The notes under the pieces are model-generated. The model was given only the letters and a program-made list of their open reading frames with translations. It did not search any database and was not told where the DNA came from. This document shows positions 24,828 through 35,330 of a stretch of 64,000 nucleotides of DNA, in pieces (within the stretch, counting starts at the first letter, position 1; every line of letters starts with the position of its first letter). The DNA comes from CAVDRM01 sp963611355 (GTDB lineage: Bacteria; Bacillota; Clostridia; Christensenellales; Aristaeellaceae). The position numbers and the translations under genes were made by a program. The stretch covers positions 62,001 to 126,000 of the forward strand of contig CAVDRM010000003.1 of NCBI GenBank assembly GCA_963611355.1, read 5' to 3'.

Positions 24828-25895
24828 ATGAAAAAGTTTCTGGCTCTGGTTCTGGTTCTGCTGCTTGCTATCCCGACGGCATTTGCGGCTGAAAAGATCG
24901 CTTTGGTGACCGACGTCGGCACCATCGACGACGAGTCCTTCAACCAGGCTTGCTGGCAGGCTGTCGAAGCCTACGGAAAAGCCAATAACGTGGAATACAC
25001 CTACTATCAGCCCACCGCTGACAGCACCGATGCCCGCCTGCTGTCCATCGACCAGGCCGTGTCCGAGGGCGCGACCGTCCTCGTCATGCCCGGCTACCTG
25101 TTCGGCGAAGCGCTTATCTCCGCGCAGGAGGATTATCCCCAGGTGAAGTTCCTGGCCATCGACGTCGGCTCCGGCGACCTGACCCATGACTATGTCACCT
25201 ACTATGAGCCCAAGAGCAACGCCGTGTGCGTGACCTTCGCCGAGGAGCAGGCCGGTTATCTGGCAGGCTACGCGGCTGTCAAGGCCGGCTACACCAAGCT
25301 CGGCTTCCTGGGCGGCATGGCTGTTCCCGCCGTTATCCGCTATGGCTACGGCTTCGTGCAGGGCGCTGATGACGCGGCTGCCGAAATGGGCGTGAACATC
25401 GAAATCAACTACACCTACGGCGGCCAGTTCTTCGGCGATGCCAGCATCACCGCCAAGATGGAAGGCTGGTACGGCGCCGGCACCGAAGTCGTCTTCGCCT
25501 GCGGCGGCGGCATCTACACCTCTGCCGTGGAAGCGGCCAACCTGCACGGCGGCAAGGTCATCGGCGTTGACGTTGACCAGAGCTACATCGACCCCTGCAT
25601 CATCACCTCTGCCATGAAGGGCCTGCAGAACGTCACCGAGACCATCCTGACCGACTACTTCGCCGGCAACTGGGACAACTACGGCGGTCAGTTCAAGACG
25701 TACTCTCTGGCCGAGGGCGACTATGTCGGCCTCCCCACCGCCGAAGACTCCTGGAAGCTGAACGGCTTCACCGTGGAAGAATACGAAGCCGTGAAGCAGA
25801 AAGTCATGGACGGCGAAATCACCATCGACAATTCCTCTGACGACGCCGTGAAGCCCACCGTTACCGAGCACACCGCCGTCAACTACATCGCATAA
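24828..25895 (+). CDS. BMP-family ABC substrate-binding protein (PnrA/nucleoside type)
   Basis: A 355-residue extracellular binding protein of the basic membrane protein family, whose characterised members bind purine nucleosides. The signal peptide (MKKFLALVLVLLLAIPTAFA) is cut at AFA/AEK; the mature start KIALVTDVGTIDDESFNQA is diagnostic, and GFLGGMAVPAVIRYGYGF and VFACGGGIYTSAVEA are further family stretches. It lacks a lipobox cysteine. Codon use is extremely biased toward C-ending codons, suggesting a highly expressed gene. No permease or ATPase is adjacent, so it must work with components encoded elsewhere or act as an orphan sensor. TAGGAGGA lies just upstream of the start at 24828. 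Confidence 0.9.
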   Translation: MKKFLALVLVLLLAIPTAFAAEKIALVTDVGTIDDESFNQACWQAVEAYGKANNVEYTYYQPTADSTDARLLSIDQAVSEGATVLVMPGYLFGEALISAQEDYPQVKFLAIDVGSGDLTHDYVTYYEPKSNAVCVTFAEEQAGYLAGYAAVKAGYTKLGFLGGMAVPAVIRYGYGFVQGADDAAAEMGVNIEINYTYGGQFFGDASITAKMEGWYGAGTEVVFACGGGIYTSAVEAANLHGGKVIGVDVDQSYIDPCIITSAMKGLQNVTETILTDYFAGNWDNYGGQFKTYSLAEGDYVGLPTAEDSWKLNGFTVEEYEAVKQKVMDGEITIDNSSDDAVKPTVTEHTAVNYIA

Positions 25896-25916
25896 GCGAT
25901 TTCGTAAACAAAGCAC

Positions 25917-25950
25917 AGCGCCCTGTTCCGCCAATGCGGGACAGGGCGCT
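25917..25950 (+). terminator. Long GC-rich hairpin after the BMP gene
   Basis: AGCGCCCTGTTCCGC pairs with GCGGGACAGGGCGCT (15 bp, one G-U) around CAAT. No T-run follows at once; a second hairpin of a family also seen at 57171 follows at 25952-25981. Confidence 0.55.
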
Positions 25951-25951
25951 T

Positions 25952-25981
25952 GCGTGTCAAAAAACCACGTTTTTGGCACGC
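25952..25981. repeat. Palindromic hairpin repeat, copy 1
   Basis: A 12-bp stem GCGTGTCAAAAA/TTTTTGGCACGC with A/T runs on either side of a short loop, so it can act as a terminator in both directions (downstream of BMP and of the GNAT gene). A 30-bp relative, starting GCGTGTCAAAAAC and ending TTTTTGGACACGC, is at 57171-57200. Confidence 0.6.
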
Positions 25982-25988
25982 AGAAGCG

Positions 25989-26540
25989 TTAAGTCGCTTT
26001 TTTATTGGCCTGAATCAGCTGCCCCATCTCCAAGCGAACTTCATGGCGTTCCACATCCTCATTGGAGTATTCGCAGGCGTTGAAGCCCATGAGCGTCAAG
26101 CCCTGCGAGAGGTAGAAGCGAATCGCGCCGAGGTTGCAGCTCTGCGTTTCCAAAATCAGCGCTCGGCAGCCCATCGACCGTGCCAGCGTTTTGGCCTTGC
26201 ACATCAGCAGCGAGCCGTACCCGCGGCGGCGGCAGCCCTCAAAGACGAGCAAATTCGTGATGCGCAGGCGGTTGTTCCATTCTTCCTTCGTGACCTCCAT
26301 GATGCCCGCCAAAGCGCCCTCGTTATGCATCAGGCCGAACGCCCGCGGGTCGTCCCAATGCGGGGCGTAGAGCTTATCCGTGAAATGCCGATGCTCCCGC
26401 GGAATGCCCTTCACCTCAAAGGTCGCCGCAAAGCCCATCTGGGTCGGGAATACGCGGACATCATAGTATCCCGCCGTATCGTAGTCAAAATGAAGCGTAT
26501 ACCCTTCGTACTGCTTTCGGGGCAGCTCGATAATCTGCAT
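25989..26540 (-). CDS. GNAT-family N-acetyltransferase
   Basis: A 183-residue acyltransferase. The acetyl-CoA pyrophosphate-binding loop is EGCRRRGYGSLLM (about residues 107-119, R-R-x-G-x-G pattern), preceded by the beta strand LRITNLLVF and followed by ALILETQSCNLGAIRFYLSQG, the usual end of the fold. The substrate cannot be inferred. It lies 4 bp after ligA on the same strand and is probably the last gene of the yerC-pcrA-ligA unit. Confidence 0.85.
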   Translation of the reverse strand: MQIIELPRKQYEGYTLHFDYDTAGYYDVRVFPTQMGFAATFEVKGIPREHRHFTDKLYAPHWDDPRAFGLMHNEGALAGIMEVTKEEWNNRLRITNLLVFEGCRRRGYGSLLMCKAKTLARSMGCRALILETQSCNLGAIRFYLSQGLTLMGFNACEYSNEDVERHEVRLEMGQLIQANKKAT

Positions 26541-26544
26541 AGAG

Positions 26545-28533
26545 TCAGCGTCTCCTAAAAGAAAAAAATGATGAATGAGCTATTTTGTCCAGCAGCGCCT
26601 GTTCATCCAGCACCGGAATATTCAGGCTCTGCGCCTTGGCCAGCTTGCTGCCCGCATTTTCGCCTGCCACAACAAACGCCGTTTTTTTGCTGACGCTGCC
26701 CGCCGCGATGCCGCCATTGTCCCGAATAAGCTGCTCCGCCTGTGCGCGGGACAGGGTGGGCAGTATGCCCGTCACAACAACGGTCAGCCCCCGCAGCGCA
26801 CCGCCCTCCGCCTTTTTGACTGCCTGCGGCTGAACGCCGGCGCTCAGAAGGCGGGCAATCATCTCCTGATTTTCGGGATAGGAAAAGAAATCCAGGATGG
26901 ACTGCGCCACAATATCGCCGATATCGTCAATGGCCGCCAGCTCCTTTTCGTCGGCGTGCATGAGCGCGTCCAGCGTGCCGAAATGCTGCGCCAAGTCCCG
27001 CGCCGTGCGCTTTCCCACATTCGGAATGCCGACCGCCAAAAGGAAGCTGTCCAGCGTGCAGGCCTTGCTCTTTTGAAGCGCATCCAGCAGATTCTGCGCC
27101 CGCTTTTCCTTGAAGCCGTCCAGCGTTAAAAGCTGTTCCTTGGTCAAACGGTACAGGTCATCAGGGTCGCGCACGTTCAGGCGGTCATAAAAAACATCCG
27201 CCGTTTTTTCGGAAAAGGTGTCGATGTCCATTGCGTCGCGGGAGGCGAAGTGCTTGAGGCGCATCACCGCCTGCGGCTTGCAGGAAACGCGGTTCAGGCA
27301 GTAAATGTTCGCGCCGCGCTCGGTCAATGTTCCCCCGCAGGCCGGACATTTGTCGGGCGGCAGGATGTCCTCCCCCGGCGCGTCATCGTCCACACAGCCC
27401 ATGATTTCGGGAATCACGTCGTTGGAGCGGCGAATCCAGACCTCTTTGCCGAGCTTGAGCTTTTTGCGCGCGATGTCGCCCATATTATTGAGCGTTGCCT
27501 TCTGCACGGTCACGCCCGCAAAGTCAACAGGCGCAACGTGCGCCAGCGGCGTGAGCTTGCCGGTGCGCCCCAGCTCCCACGTCACGCTTTCCAGAACGGT
27601 CGTGTTCTCCTCGGCGGCGAACTTGAAGGCCACGGCCCAGCGCGGGAATTTGTCCGTATAGCCCATCATGTCCCGCGTCCTCTGGTCGCGCACCTTGACC
27701 ACCGCGCCGTCAATCAAAAAATCCAGGTTCGGCCTGTCCCGCTCAATGGCGCGGATAGCGCTCAGCACGCCCTCGCGGGTATTCTCCGTGCGGAAATACG
27801 GGCTGACAGGGAAGCCCTGCGCCCGCAAAAAATCAATCATGCCCTCCTGCGAATGGTAGGACGGATTTTGAATCGTGCCGATTTGATAAAAGAACGCCGA
27901 CAGATGGCGGGAAGCGGTCACGGCAGGGTCTAAATTGCGCAGCGCTCCGGCTGCGGCATTGCGGGCGTTTTTCAGCGGCTCATCCGCCGTTTCGTTGTAT
28001 TTGCGGAGGGCGGACAGGCGCATGATGCACTCGCCCTGCACCTCCATCAGCCCCTGATACGGAATGCGGAGCGGTACGCCCTGCACGGTTCGCGCCTGCG
28101 GCAGAATCGCCTCGCCCGTTTCTCCGTTGCCGCGGGTCGCCGCCTGCACCAGCAGCCCGTTTTCGTAGGTCAGATTCAGCGTCAGCCCGTCAAACTTATA
28201 CTCGATGCCGTAAGAAAGCGGCGGCAGGGCTGCATCCTGCGAATGGAGCTTTTCCACACGGTCAAACCATGCGTTCAGCTCGCCCTCGCTCTGCGCCTTG
28301 TCCATGCTCCACAGGCGCGTGATGTGTCGGTGCTGCTCAAAGCCCGTGAGCGGCGCGCCGCCGACACGATGCGTCGGGGAATCGGGAAGCCGAACGCCCG
28401 TCTCCTTTTCCATTTGAAGCAGCCGGTCATACAGCCTGTCCCATTCGGCATCCGAAATCATCGGCTCGGACAGCGTGTAATAAGCATATGCCGTCTCGTT
28501 CAAACGGTTCACCAATGCGCGCATCTCGTCCAT
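26545..28533 (-). CDS. ligA: NAD-dependent DNA ligase
   Basis: A 662-residue ligase sealing nicks in replication and repair. It has the usual domain order: NAD-binding Ia start, adenylation domain with lysine motif YGIEYKFDGLTLNL (about residues 108-121), OB fold, four-cysteine zinc finger (CPACGGTLTERG... ending NRVSC), helix-hairpin-helix repeats (LDGFKEKRAQNLL, VGIPNVGKRTARDLA, IDDIGDIVAQSI) and a C-terminal BRCT domain (about 585-655). The adenylation motif KFDG and the loop HITRLWSMDKAQSEGEL deviate from the common KIDG and HxxPMLSL forms, marking a divergent LigA branch. It lies downstream of pcrA, as in Bacillus. Confidence 0.93.
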   Translation of the reverse strand: MDEMRALVNRLNETAYAYYTLSEPMISDAEWDRLYDRLLQMEKETGVRLPDSPTHRVGGAPLTGFEQHRHITRLWSMDKAQSEGELNAWFDRVEKLHSQDAALPPLSYGIEYKFDGLTLNLTYENGLLVQAATRGNGETGEAILPQARTVQGVPLRIPYQGLMEVQGECIMRLSALRKYNETADEPLKNARNAAAGALRNLDPAVTASRHLSAFFYQIGTIQNPSYHSQEGMIDFLRAQGFPVSPYFRTENTREGVLSAIRAIERDRPNLDFLIDGAVVKVRDQRTRDMMGYTDKFPRWAVAFKFAAEENTTVLESVTWELGRTGKLTPLAHVAPVDFAGVTVQKATLNNMGDIARKKLKLGKEVWIRRSNDVIPEIMGCVDDDAPGEDILPPDKCPACGGTLTERGANIYCLNRVSCKPQAVMRLKHFASRDAMDIDTFSEKTADVFYDRLNVRDPDDLYRLTKEQLLTLDGFKEKRAQNLLDALQKSKACTLDSFLLAVGIPNVGKRTARDLAQHFGTLDALMHADEKELAAIDDIGDIVAQSILDFFSYPENQEMIARLLSAGVQPQAVKKAEGGALRGLTVVVTGILPTLSRAQAEQLIRDNGGIAAGSVSKKTAFVVAGENAGSKLAKAQSLNIPVLDEQALLDKIAHSSFFSFRRR

Positions 28534-28737
28534 TGTCTTTCATCCTTACTTAAACGCAATCACGCCAAAGCATGTATTCTTTTGCGCATCCATTCTTATC
28601 AAAACGGATACAAAGCCGTCTCCTGTTACGGCCGGAAATTGACATGGAAACCATCGCTTCGGACGCTCCAAGCAGCGAAGTTGGGGGAAGGGCATCGCGC
28701 TGCATGCATCTCCGAAGAAATCCCGGCAGCTTACCTG
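28534..28737. other. Gap between pcrA and ligA
   Basis: About 200 bp with no recognisable gene. A minus-strand frame of 63 codons (28550-28741) overlaps the pcrA stop, resembles no family and has no ribosome site. The ligA ribosome site is AAGGAT just upstream of 28533. Confidence 0.5.
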
Positions 28738-31002
28738 TCACTCGTCGATTTTCACAATCGGCGCAATCGCCAAAGAAAATTCCTTGCTGCCGTAGGCCGT
28801 AAAGAAAATGGTGATTCTCGCATCGCCGCCGCTGCCTGTCAGCTTTTCCACCGTGCCCTCGCCGAATTTCCTGTGCAGGACATGGTCGCCCGGCTTAAAC
28901 AGCGTCTGCACGGCGCTTTTTGCAAACTGTCCGGCGGGCGATGCGGCGAAGCCCTTGCTGACGCCGGGAATACCCAAGGGATTCTGCCCCATGCCAGGCG
29001 TTCCGAAGGACAGGGAACGGGCGGGGCGCTTCTGCGTTTCCCGATTCAGCCGCTCGCGCTGCGGCGCAAAGGACCGGCGCTCTGCCTGTGCCCATTCATC
29101 GTCAATCAGACGGGAGGGAATCTCCTTCAGGAAGCAGGACGGCGAGTTGCGGGTGATTTGATTGAAAATCGTCCGCTGCCGCGCATAGGACATGAACAGG
29201 TGCCTGCGGGCGCGGGTGATGCCCACATAGCAAAGCCTCCGCTCCTCTTCAAAGCGGCTTTCCTCATTGACGGCGCGGGCGCTGGGGAAGACGTTTTCCT
29301 CCATGCCAGCCATGAAGACGGCGTCATATTCAAGCCCCTTGGCGGAATGCAGGGTCATCAGGGTCACATACTGCGGCGCGTCCTCTTGATTGTCCAGGTC
29401 CGTCACCAAGGCAACGTTTTCCAAATAGGCCTCCAAGGTCTTTTCAGCGGACTTTTGCTCAAACTCCTTCGCCGCGCCGATAAATTCCATCAGGTTTTCA
29501 ATGCGCGTCCTGTTTTCCTCGCTGTCCTCGTTTTCAAGCTGCTTGAGCAGGCCGACCTCATTCAGGACATGCTGCACATATTCGCTGAGCGGCATGGTGC
29601 CTTTTTTCGCCATCAGGCGATAGATAAGCACGGCAAAATCGCTCACGCAGCGGCGCGGACGGGAGGTAAGCGCCGCCGGCGGGTCAGCCAGCAGGGAGAA
29701 CATCGGCACATCCTGCCGTGCCGCCTCCTGCTCCAACAGATGCACGGTGGAATCGCCGATGGAGCGCTTGGGGACATTGATGATGCGCTTGAGCGAAACC
29801 GTATCCGACGGGTTGACTAAAATGCGCAGGTACGCCAGCGCATCCTTGATTTCGCGTCGGTCATAGAAGCGCGTGCCGCCGAACACGCGGTACGGAATGC
29901 CCGCCCGCATGAACATTTCTTCAATGACGCGGCTCTGCGCGTGCATTCTGTACAGCACGGCCATCTGTGCATAAGGCAGCCCGTCCGTGTGCAGGCGCCT
30001 GATGCGCTCGCAGATCCACGCCGCCTCCTCACGCTCATCGCCCGCGCTGTACAGGCGGATTTTGTCGCCCTCGCCGTCCTCCGTCCACAAGATTTTTTCC
30101 TTGCGGCCCGTGTTGTGGGCAATCACTTGGTTGGCCGCGTCCAGAATATTGGCGGTGGAGCGGTAATTCTGCTCCAGCTTAATGACGCAGGCATCCGGAA
30201 AGTCCTTTTCAAATTCCAGAATGTTGCGGATGTCCGCGCCGCGCCAGCCGTAAATGGACTGGTCGTCGTCGCCCACTACGCAGAGGTTGCGGCTTTCCTC
30301 CGTCAACAGGCGCACAAACTGATACTGCGCCATATTCGTATCCTGATACTCGTCCACATGGACATACAAAAACTTGCCGCGGTAATAGTCCAGCACCGGC
30401 GGATGATCCAAAAAAAGCTGAAGCGTCTTGAGCAGCAAATCGTCAAAATCGAGCGCATTCGCGCTCTTTAAGCGCTGCTCGTACATCGCATAAATATCAT
30501 GCACCTGCTGGGCGCGGAAATTCCGCTCGGAGGAAGCAAACCACTCATCGGGATTCAGCATATGATTTTTGGCATCCGAAATGCGGCTGCGCACCTCCCG
30601 CGGGGTCATGGACTTATCGTCAATGTTCAGCGTCCGCAGGACATCCCGAATGACGCGGGTCTGGTCGTCATCGTCATAGATGGTAAACGACCGCTGATAG
30701 CCGATTTTTTCAATATCGCGCCGCAGCATCCGAACGCACACGGAATGGAACGTCCCCAGCCACATATCCCCGGCGGCCGCGCCCACCAGCTTTTCCACGC
30801 GCTCGCGCATTTCCCGCGCCGCCTTATTGGTGAAGGTCAGCGCCAAAATCTGATAGGGCGGCACGCCCCTGCTTAAAATATTGGCGATTCGGTAGGTCAG
30901 CGTGCGGGTCTTTCCGCTGCCCGCGCCCGCCAGAATCAATACGGGACCGGAGATGGTTTCAGCGGCCTTCCGCTGCATGGGGTTCAATGCTTGCAAATTC
31001 AT
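28738..31002 (-). CDS. pcrA: ATP-dependent DNA helicase PcrA/UvrD
   Basis: A 754-residue superfamily 1A 3'-5' helicase acting in repair and rolling-circle replication. The Q-motif and Walker A are LNPMQRKAAET and LILAGAGSGKTRTLTYRIAN (residues 6-42); motif II is VDEYQDTN, motif III VGDDDQSIYGWRGAD, motif IV LEQNYRST, motif V TLHSAKGLEYDAVFM and motif VI YVGITRARRHL. The C-terminal GDHVLHRKFGEGTVEKL is the RNA-polymerase-binding Tudor-like module of PcrA. The position between yerC and ligA follows the Bacillus order, but pcrB is absent. Confidence 0.96.
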   Translation of the reverse strand: MNLQALNPMQRKAAETISGPVLILAGAGSGKTRTLTYRIANILSRGVPPYQILALTFTNKAAREMRERVEKLVGAAAGDMWLGTFHSVCVRMLRRDIEKIGYQRSFTIYDDDDQTRVIRDVLRTLNIDDKSMTPREVRSRISDAKNHMLNPDEWFASSERNFRAQQVHDIYAMYEQRLKSANALDFDDLLLKTLQLFLDHPPVLDYYRGKFLYVHVDEYQDTNMAQYQFVRLLTEESRNLCVVGDDDQSIYGWRGADIRNILEFEKDFPDACVIKLEQNYRSTANILDAANQVIAHNTGRKEKILWTEDGEGDKIRLYSAGDEREEAAWICERIRRLHTDGLPYAQMAVLYRMHAQSRVIEEMFMRAGIPYRVFGGTRFYDRREIKDALAYLRILVNPSDTVSLKRIINVPKRSIGDSTVHLLEQEAARQDVPMFSLLADPPAALTSRPRRCVSDFAVLIYRLMAKKGTMPLSEYVQHVLNEVGLLKQLENEDSEENRTRIENLMEFIGAAKEFEQKSAEKTLEAYLENVALVTDLDNQEDAPQYVTLMTLHSAKGLEYDAVFMAGMEENVFPSARAVNEESRFEEERRLCYVGITRARRHLFMSYARQRTIFNQITRNSPSCFLKEIPSRLIDDEWAQAERRSFAPQRERLNRETQKRPARSLSFGTPGMGQNPLGIPGVSKGFAASPAGQFAKSAVQTLFKPGDHVLHRKFGEGTVEKLTGSGGDARITIFFTAYGSKEFSLAIAPIVKIDE

Positions 31003-31213
31003 TCTGTTTCCTCTTTAAGCTGCAGGGCTGTATCCTGCAAATTTGTATAACCTGCCGCGAATTGACGGACGAAGTGAAGACAGCGCCGTGCATTGGCAGC
31101 GGAAATTTTGAAAAAGGCCGATGCATGAAAATCGGAAAACGCCGAAATTTCGGCATCAAAAATAAAGCAAAGCGGCCCGAAGGCAGACTGAGCCATGCGC
31201 CGGCATGTCAAGG
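31003..31213. other. Gap between yerC and pcrA
   Basis: About 210 bp without a supported gene. On the minus strand a possible weak -10 (TATACA) lies about 40 bp before pcrA; no good -35 was seen. Confidence 0.3.
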
Positions 31214-31507
31214 TCATTTTTCCGGCTGCTTTTCCTGCTTGGACAGCGCCGCTTGATATCCGCCCGCGCCCCACACCAGAGAACGATTGACGCGGCTGAT
31301 GGTGGCCTTGCTCGCGCCCGTCTGCTCGCAGATTTGGTCATAGGTCAGCCCCTTTTTCAGCAGCCCCGCCACCTCATAGCGCTGCGCCATGCTGCGGATT
31401 TCCTGAATGGTGCATAAATCCGTCAGAAAGCCTTTCAGTTCTTCCTCCGTCCGCAAGGACAGAATGGCATCGACCAACCGTTCGCCCTGCTCATCAAACA
31501 ATTCCAT
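31214..31507 (-). CDS. YerC/YecD TrpR-like DNA-binding protein
   Basis: A 97-residue all-helical protein of the TrpR superfamily (YerC/YecD type), predicted to bind DNA. The HTH is LTYDQICEQTGASKATISRVNRSL (about residues 57-80) preceded by the hallmark LCTIQEIRSMAQRYEVAGLL. It lacks the tryptophan-pocket residues of true TrpR, as usual for this branch. The ATG at 31507 is chosen because the conserved part starts there; a longer frame adds 14 residues without homology. It begins the pcrA-ligA unit, matching the Bacillus yerC-pcrB-pcrA-ligA layout. Confidence 0.9.
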   Translation of the reverse strand: MELFDEQGERLVDAILSLRTEEELKGFLTDLCTIQEIRSMAQRYEVAGLLKKGLTYDQICEQTGASKATISRVNRSLVWGAGGYQAALSKQEKQPEK

Positions 31508-31676
31508 GACCACACCCGTCTTTCCGTCCTGAGTGCGCGGCCGGCGCACGCGCTGTTTTTCTCAGAATGATTATAGCACAAAACGCCTCAAAAATAAAGT
31601 GCGGCGTTTCATCATTCCGCTCTCAAAGCATGGATGAAGGCATCGCCTTTGCCTGCGGGCGCTGTACCGTCCCCGC

Positions 31677-31721
31677 AAAAAAATCGGCACATCGCCCGTG
31701 CTTTGGACAATGTGCCGATTT
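31677..31721 (-). terminator. Terminator of the ferrosome-like cluster
   Basis: On the minus strand AAATCGGCACAT (31710-31721) pairs perfectly with ATGTGCCGATTT (31681-31692), 12 bp, followed by a run of seven T residues. It lies 12 bp after the stop of the last gene of the cluster. Confidence 0.8.
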
Positions 31722-31732
31722 GAGCGATTGGA

Positions 31733-32005
31733 TTAGGCTTCAGCGGGGGTCGCTTCGCTTTCCACCGTCACGCTCTGGTCCTGCATTTCCTTTTCGGCAA
31801 TCAGGTCTTCGATGGTTTCCTTGGTGCGCATGAGGTCCTCGACCGACATGGTTTCAAAGCCGGCGGCGGGAGACTTAACCTTGACGCCGTGACGGCGCAG
31901 GAAGTCGTCCACCTTTTCCTCGTTGTGCTTATAGGCGCAGAAGCCGAGAGCGCTCACGCCCACACCAATCAGAATACCCTTGACCAGCGGATTGTTGATG
32001 ACCAT
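31733..32005 (-). CDS. Small single-span membrane protein of the ferrosome-like cluster
   Basis: A 90-residue protein with one N-terminal hydrophobic segment (MVINNPLVKGILIGVGVSAL, residues 1-25), then a basic/acidic soluble part ending in an acidic tail (TVESEATPAEA). It resembles the small membrane proteins (annotated DUF6110 in databases, from memory) found next to P-type ATPases with HMA-like domains. The start at 32005 follows AAGGAGG; an in-frame upstream codon precedes that site. It is the last gene of a five-gene minus-strand run and ends at a strong terminator. In ferrosome loci a small membrane-anchored protein (FezA) is part of the system; equivalence is inferred, not shown. Confidence 0.65.
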   Translation of the reverse strand: MVINNPLVKGILIGVGVSALGFCAYKHNEEKVDDFLRRHGVKVKSPAAGFETMSVEDLMRTKETIEDLIAEKEMQDQSVTVESEATPAEA

Positions 32006-32044
32006 TTTGAAATCCTCCTTAGTTTTCATACCCTTTTCGGGCTT

Positions 32045-32745
32045 TTATGCCTTGTGCGCCATCATTTCCATGCCCCGCCTGAATATGCTGCCCGCAAACG
32101 ATAGCTCGCTTTCGCTGCCCGCCAGCGGCGTCAGCGTGAGCCTGTCCTTGGCACGGCGGATAAGGTACGGCTGCTCCCGCGGGGCGCGGGGAATCAGATG
32201 ACGACCGAAGGTAATGATCCACGCCAGCAGGCTGGCGCGGACAGCGCCCGGCTTGCCGACGGAATTGATGAGATAAACGACCGACATGACCTCAGGGTCA
32301 AAGCTGCCGCGCACATGAAGCTCCTGATAGCCATGCTCCACCACGGCTGCGAGCGTCGCGCCTGTGGACAGCCAGCGGCTGAAGGTGGTCAGGGGGGAGC
32401 CGGTGACGGTCAGCGCACCGTCCAAACCGATGCACAGCAGCGCCAAATACCCGCTCGGCGCCATTGAAAAGCCCTTTTCCTCGGAATGACGGATGTGCAG
32501 AAGGCCAGCGTCTGTCCGTGCGGCATAGGCCGCGCCGATGCGCACCAAAAGCTGTTCCTCGGAAATCACGTTCGGGTCGTATTCGCACAGCAGGGTGCGG
32601 ATGCGCGGGTTATATCGGCAATTCAGTACACCGGAAATGCGCAGAAACGGCGCAACAGACGAGACCGGTGCTTCAAGCTGCAAGCGGATGCGTCCGCGGA
32701 TGGCGGACAGCACCTCCAAATGGGTCGCTCCCTGTTCGCTGTGCA

Positions 32746-32746
<1 letters not shown>
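32045..32746 (-). CDS. HMA-like/GRxR-motif membrane protein (ferrosome-like cluster)
   Basis: A 233-residue protein. Residues 10-80 form a ferredoxin-like HMA-type module without metal-binding cysteines: SAIRGRIRLQ (14-23), then GVLNCRYNPRIRTLLCEYDPN. The same GRxR...NPRxG...L..YD pattern is in three neighbours. Two hydrophobic stretches follow (about 100-115 and 155-185), then a basic C-terminal tail (KDRLTLTPLAG). It starts at the stop of the P-type ATPase gene (ATG overlapping by 1 bp), so both are translated together. It is proposed as a FezC-like partner of the ATPase; the role is inferred from context only. Confidence 0.65.
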
Positions 32747-34926
<2,180 letters not shown>

Positions 34927-34928
34927 TG

Positions 34929-35330
34929 TTATCCTTCTTTTTGTCCGGTTTGTCCCTGCGGGAGACGCAGGACGAGCCGATTGCGGACAAGCTCCCGCAG
35001 CTCCTTTTCATCGGCATTCTGCCAAGCAATCTCCTGCGAAATACGGATGCCCTCGTCTGCCACGATGTCCACCCAGCGCAAAATGGCGCGGCTGTCCGTC
35101 ATGTCGGGGTCATACAAAATCAGCACCGTGCCGATGCGCGGGTTGATGTCCGCGCTCGTCACGCCGGGCAAAAGCTCCAGCACGTCCCGAATGTAGTGCA
35201 GATAAGGCAGCGCTTCCTTGGGCAGCAGCCGATATGTGCCGAAGCTGATGCGCAGCCGCCCCGGCAGATCACATTCCACACGCGGGCGCAGACACAGGCG
35301 CAGCAATTTTTCTTCCAAAAACTTATTCAT
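34929..35330 (-). CDS. Small HMA-like/GRxR-motif protein (ferrosome-like cluster)
   Basis: A 133-residue soluble protein made almost entirely of the HMA-like module: basic N-terminus with CLRPRVECDLPGRLRISFG, then PGVTSADINPRIGTVLILYD. It lacks membrane segments and metal-ligand cysteines in the usual CxxC place. The stop lies 2 bp before the ATPase start and the gene overlaps the upstream gene by 8 bp, so the three are translated as a block. It is probably an adaptor or assembly partner of the ATPase in the same membrane compartment (inference). Confidence 0.65.
   Translation of the reverse strand: MNKFLEEKLLRLCLRPRVECDLPGRLRISFGTYRLLPKEALPYLHYIRDVLELLPGVTSADINPRIGTVLILYDPDMTDSRAILRWVDIVADEGIRISQEIAWQNADEKELRELVRNRLVLRLPQGQTGQKEG

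Noticed and set aside
28550..28741. A 63-codon gene between pcrA and ligA
   Set aside because: It overlaps the pcrA stop, lacks a ribosome site and has no recognisable content.
28243..29820. A 525-codon frame on the plus strand
   Set aside because: It spans the end of pcrA and the start of ligA in antisense and resembles nothing; both minus-strand genes are certain.
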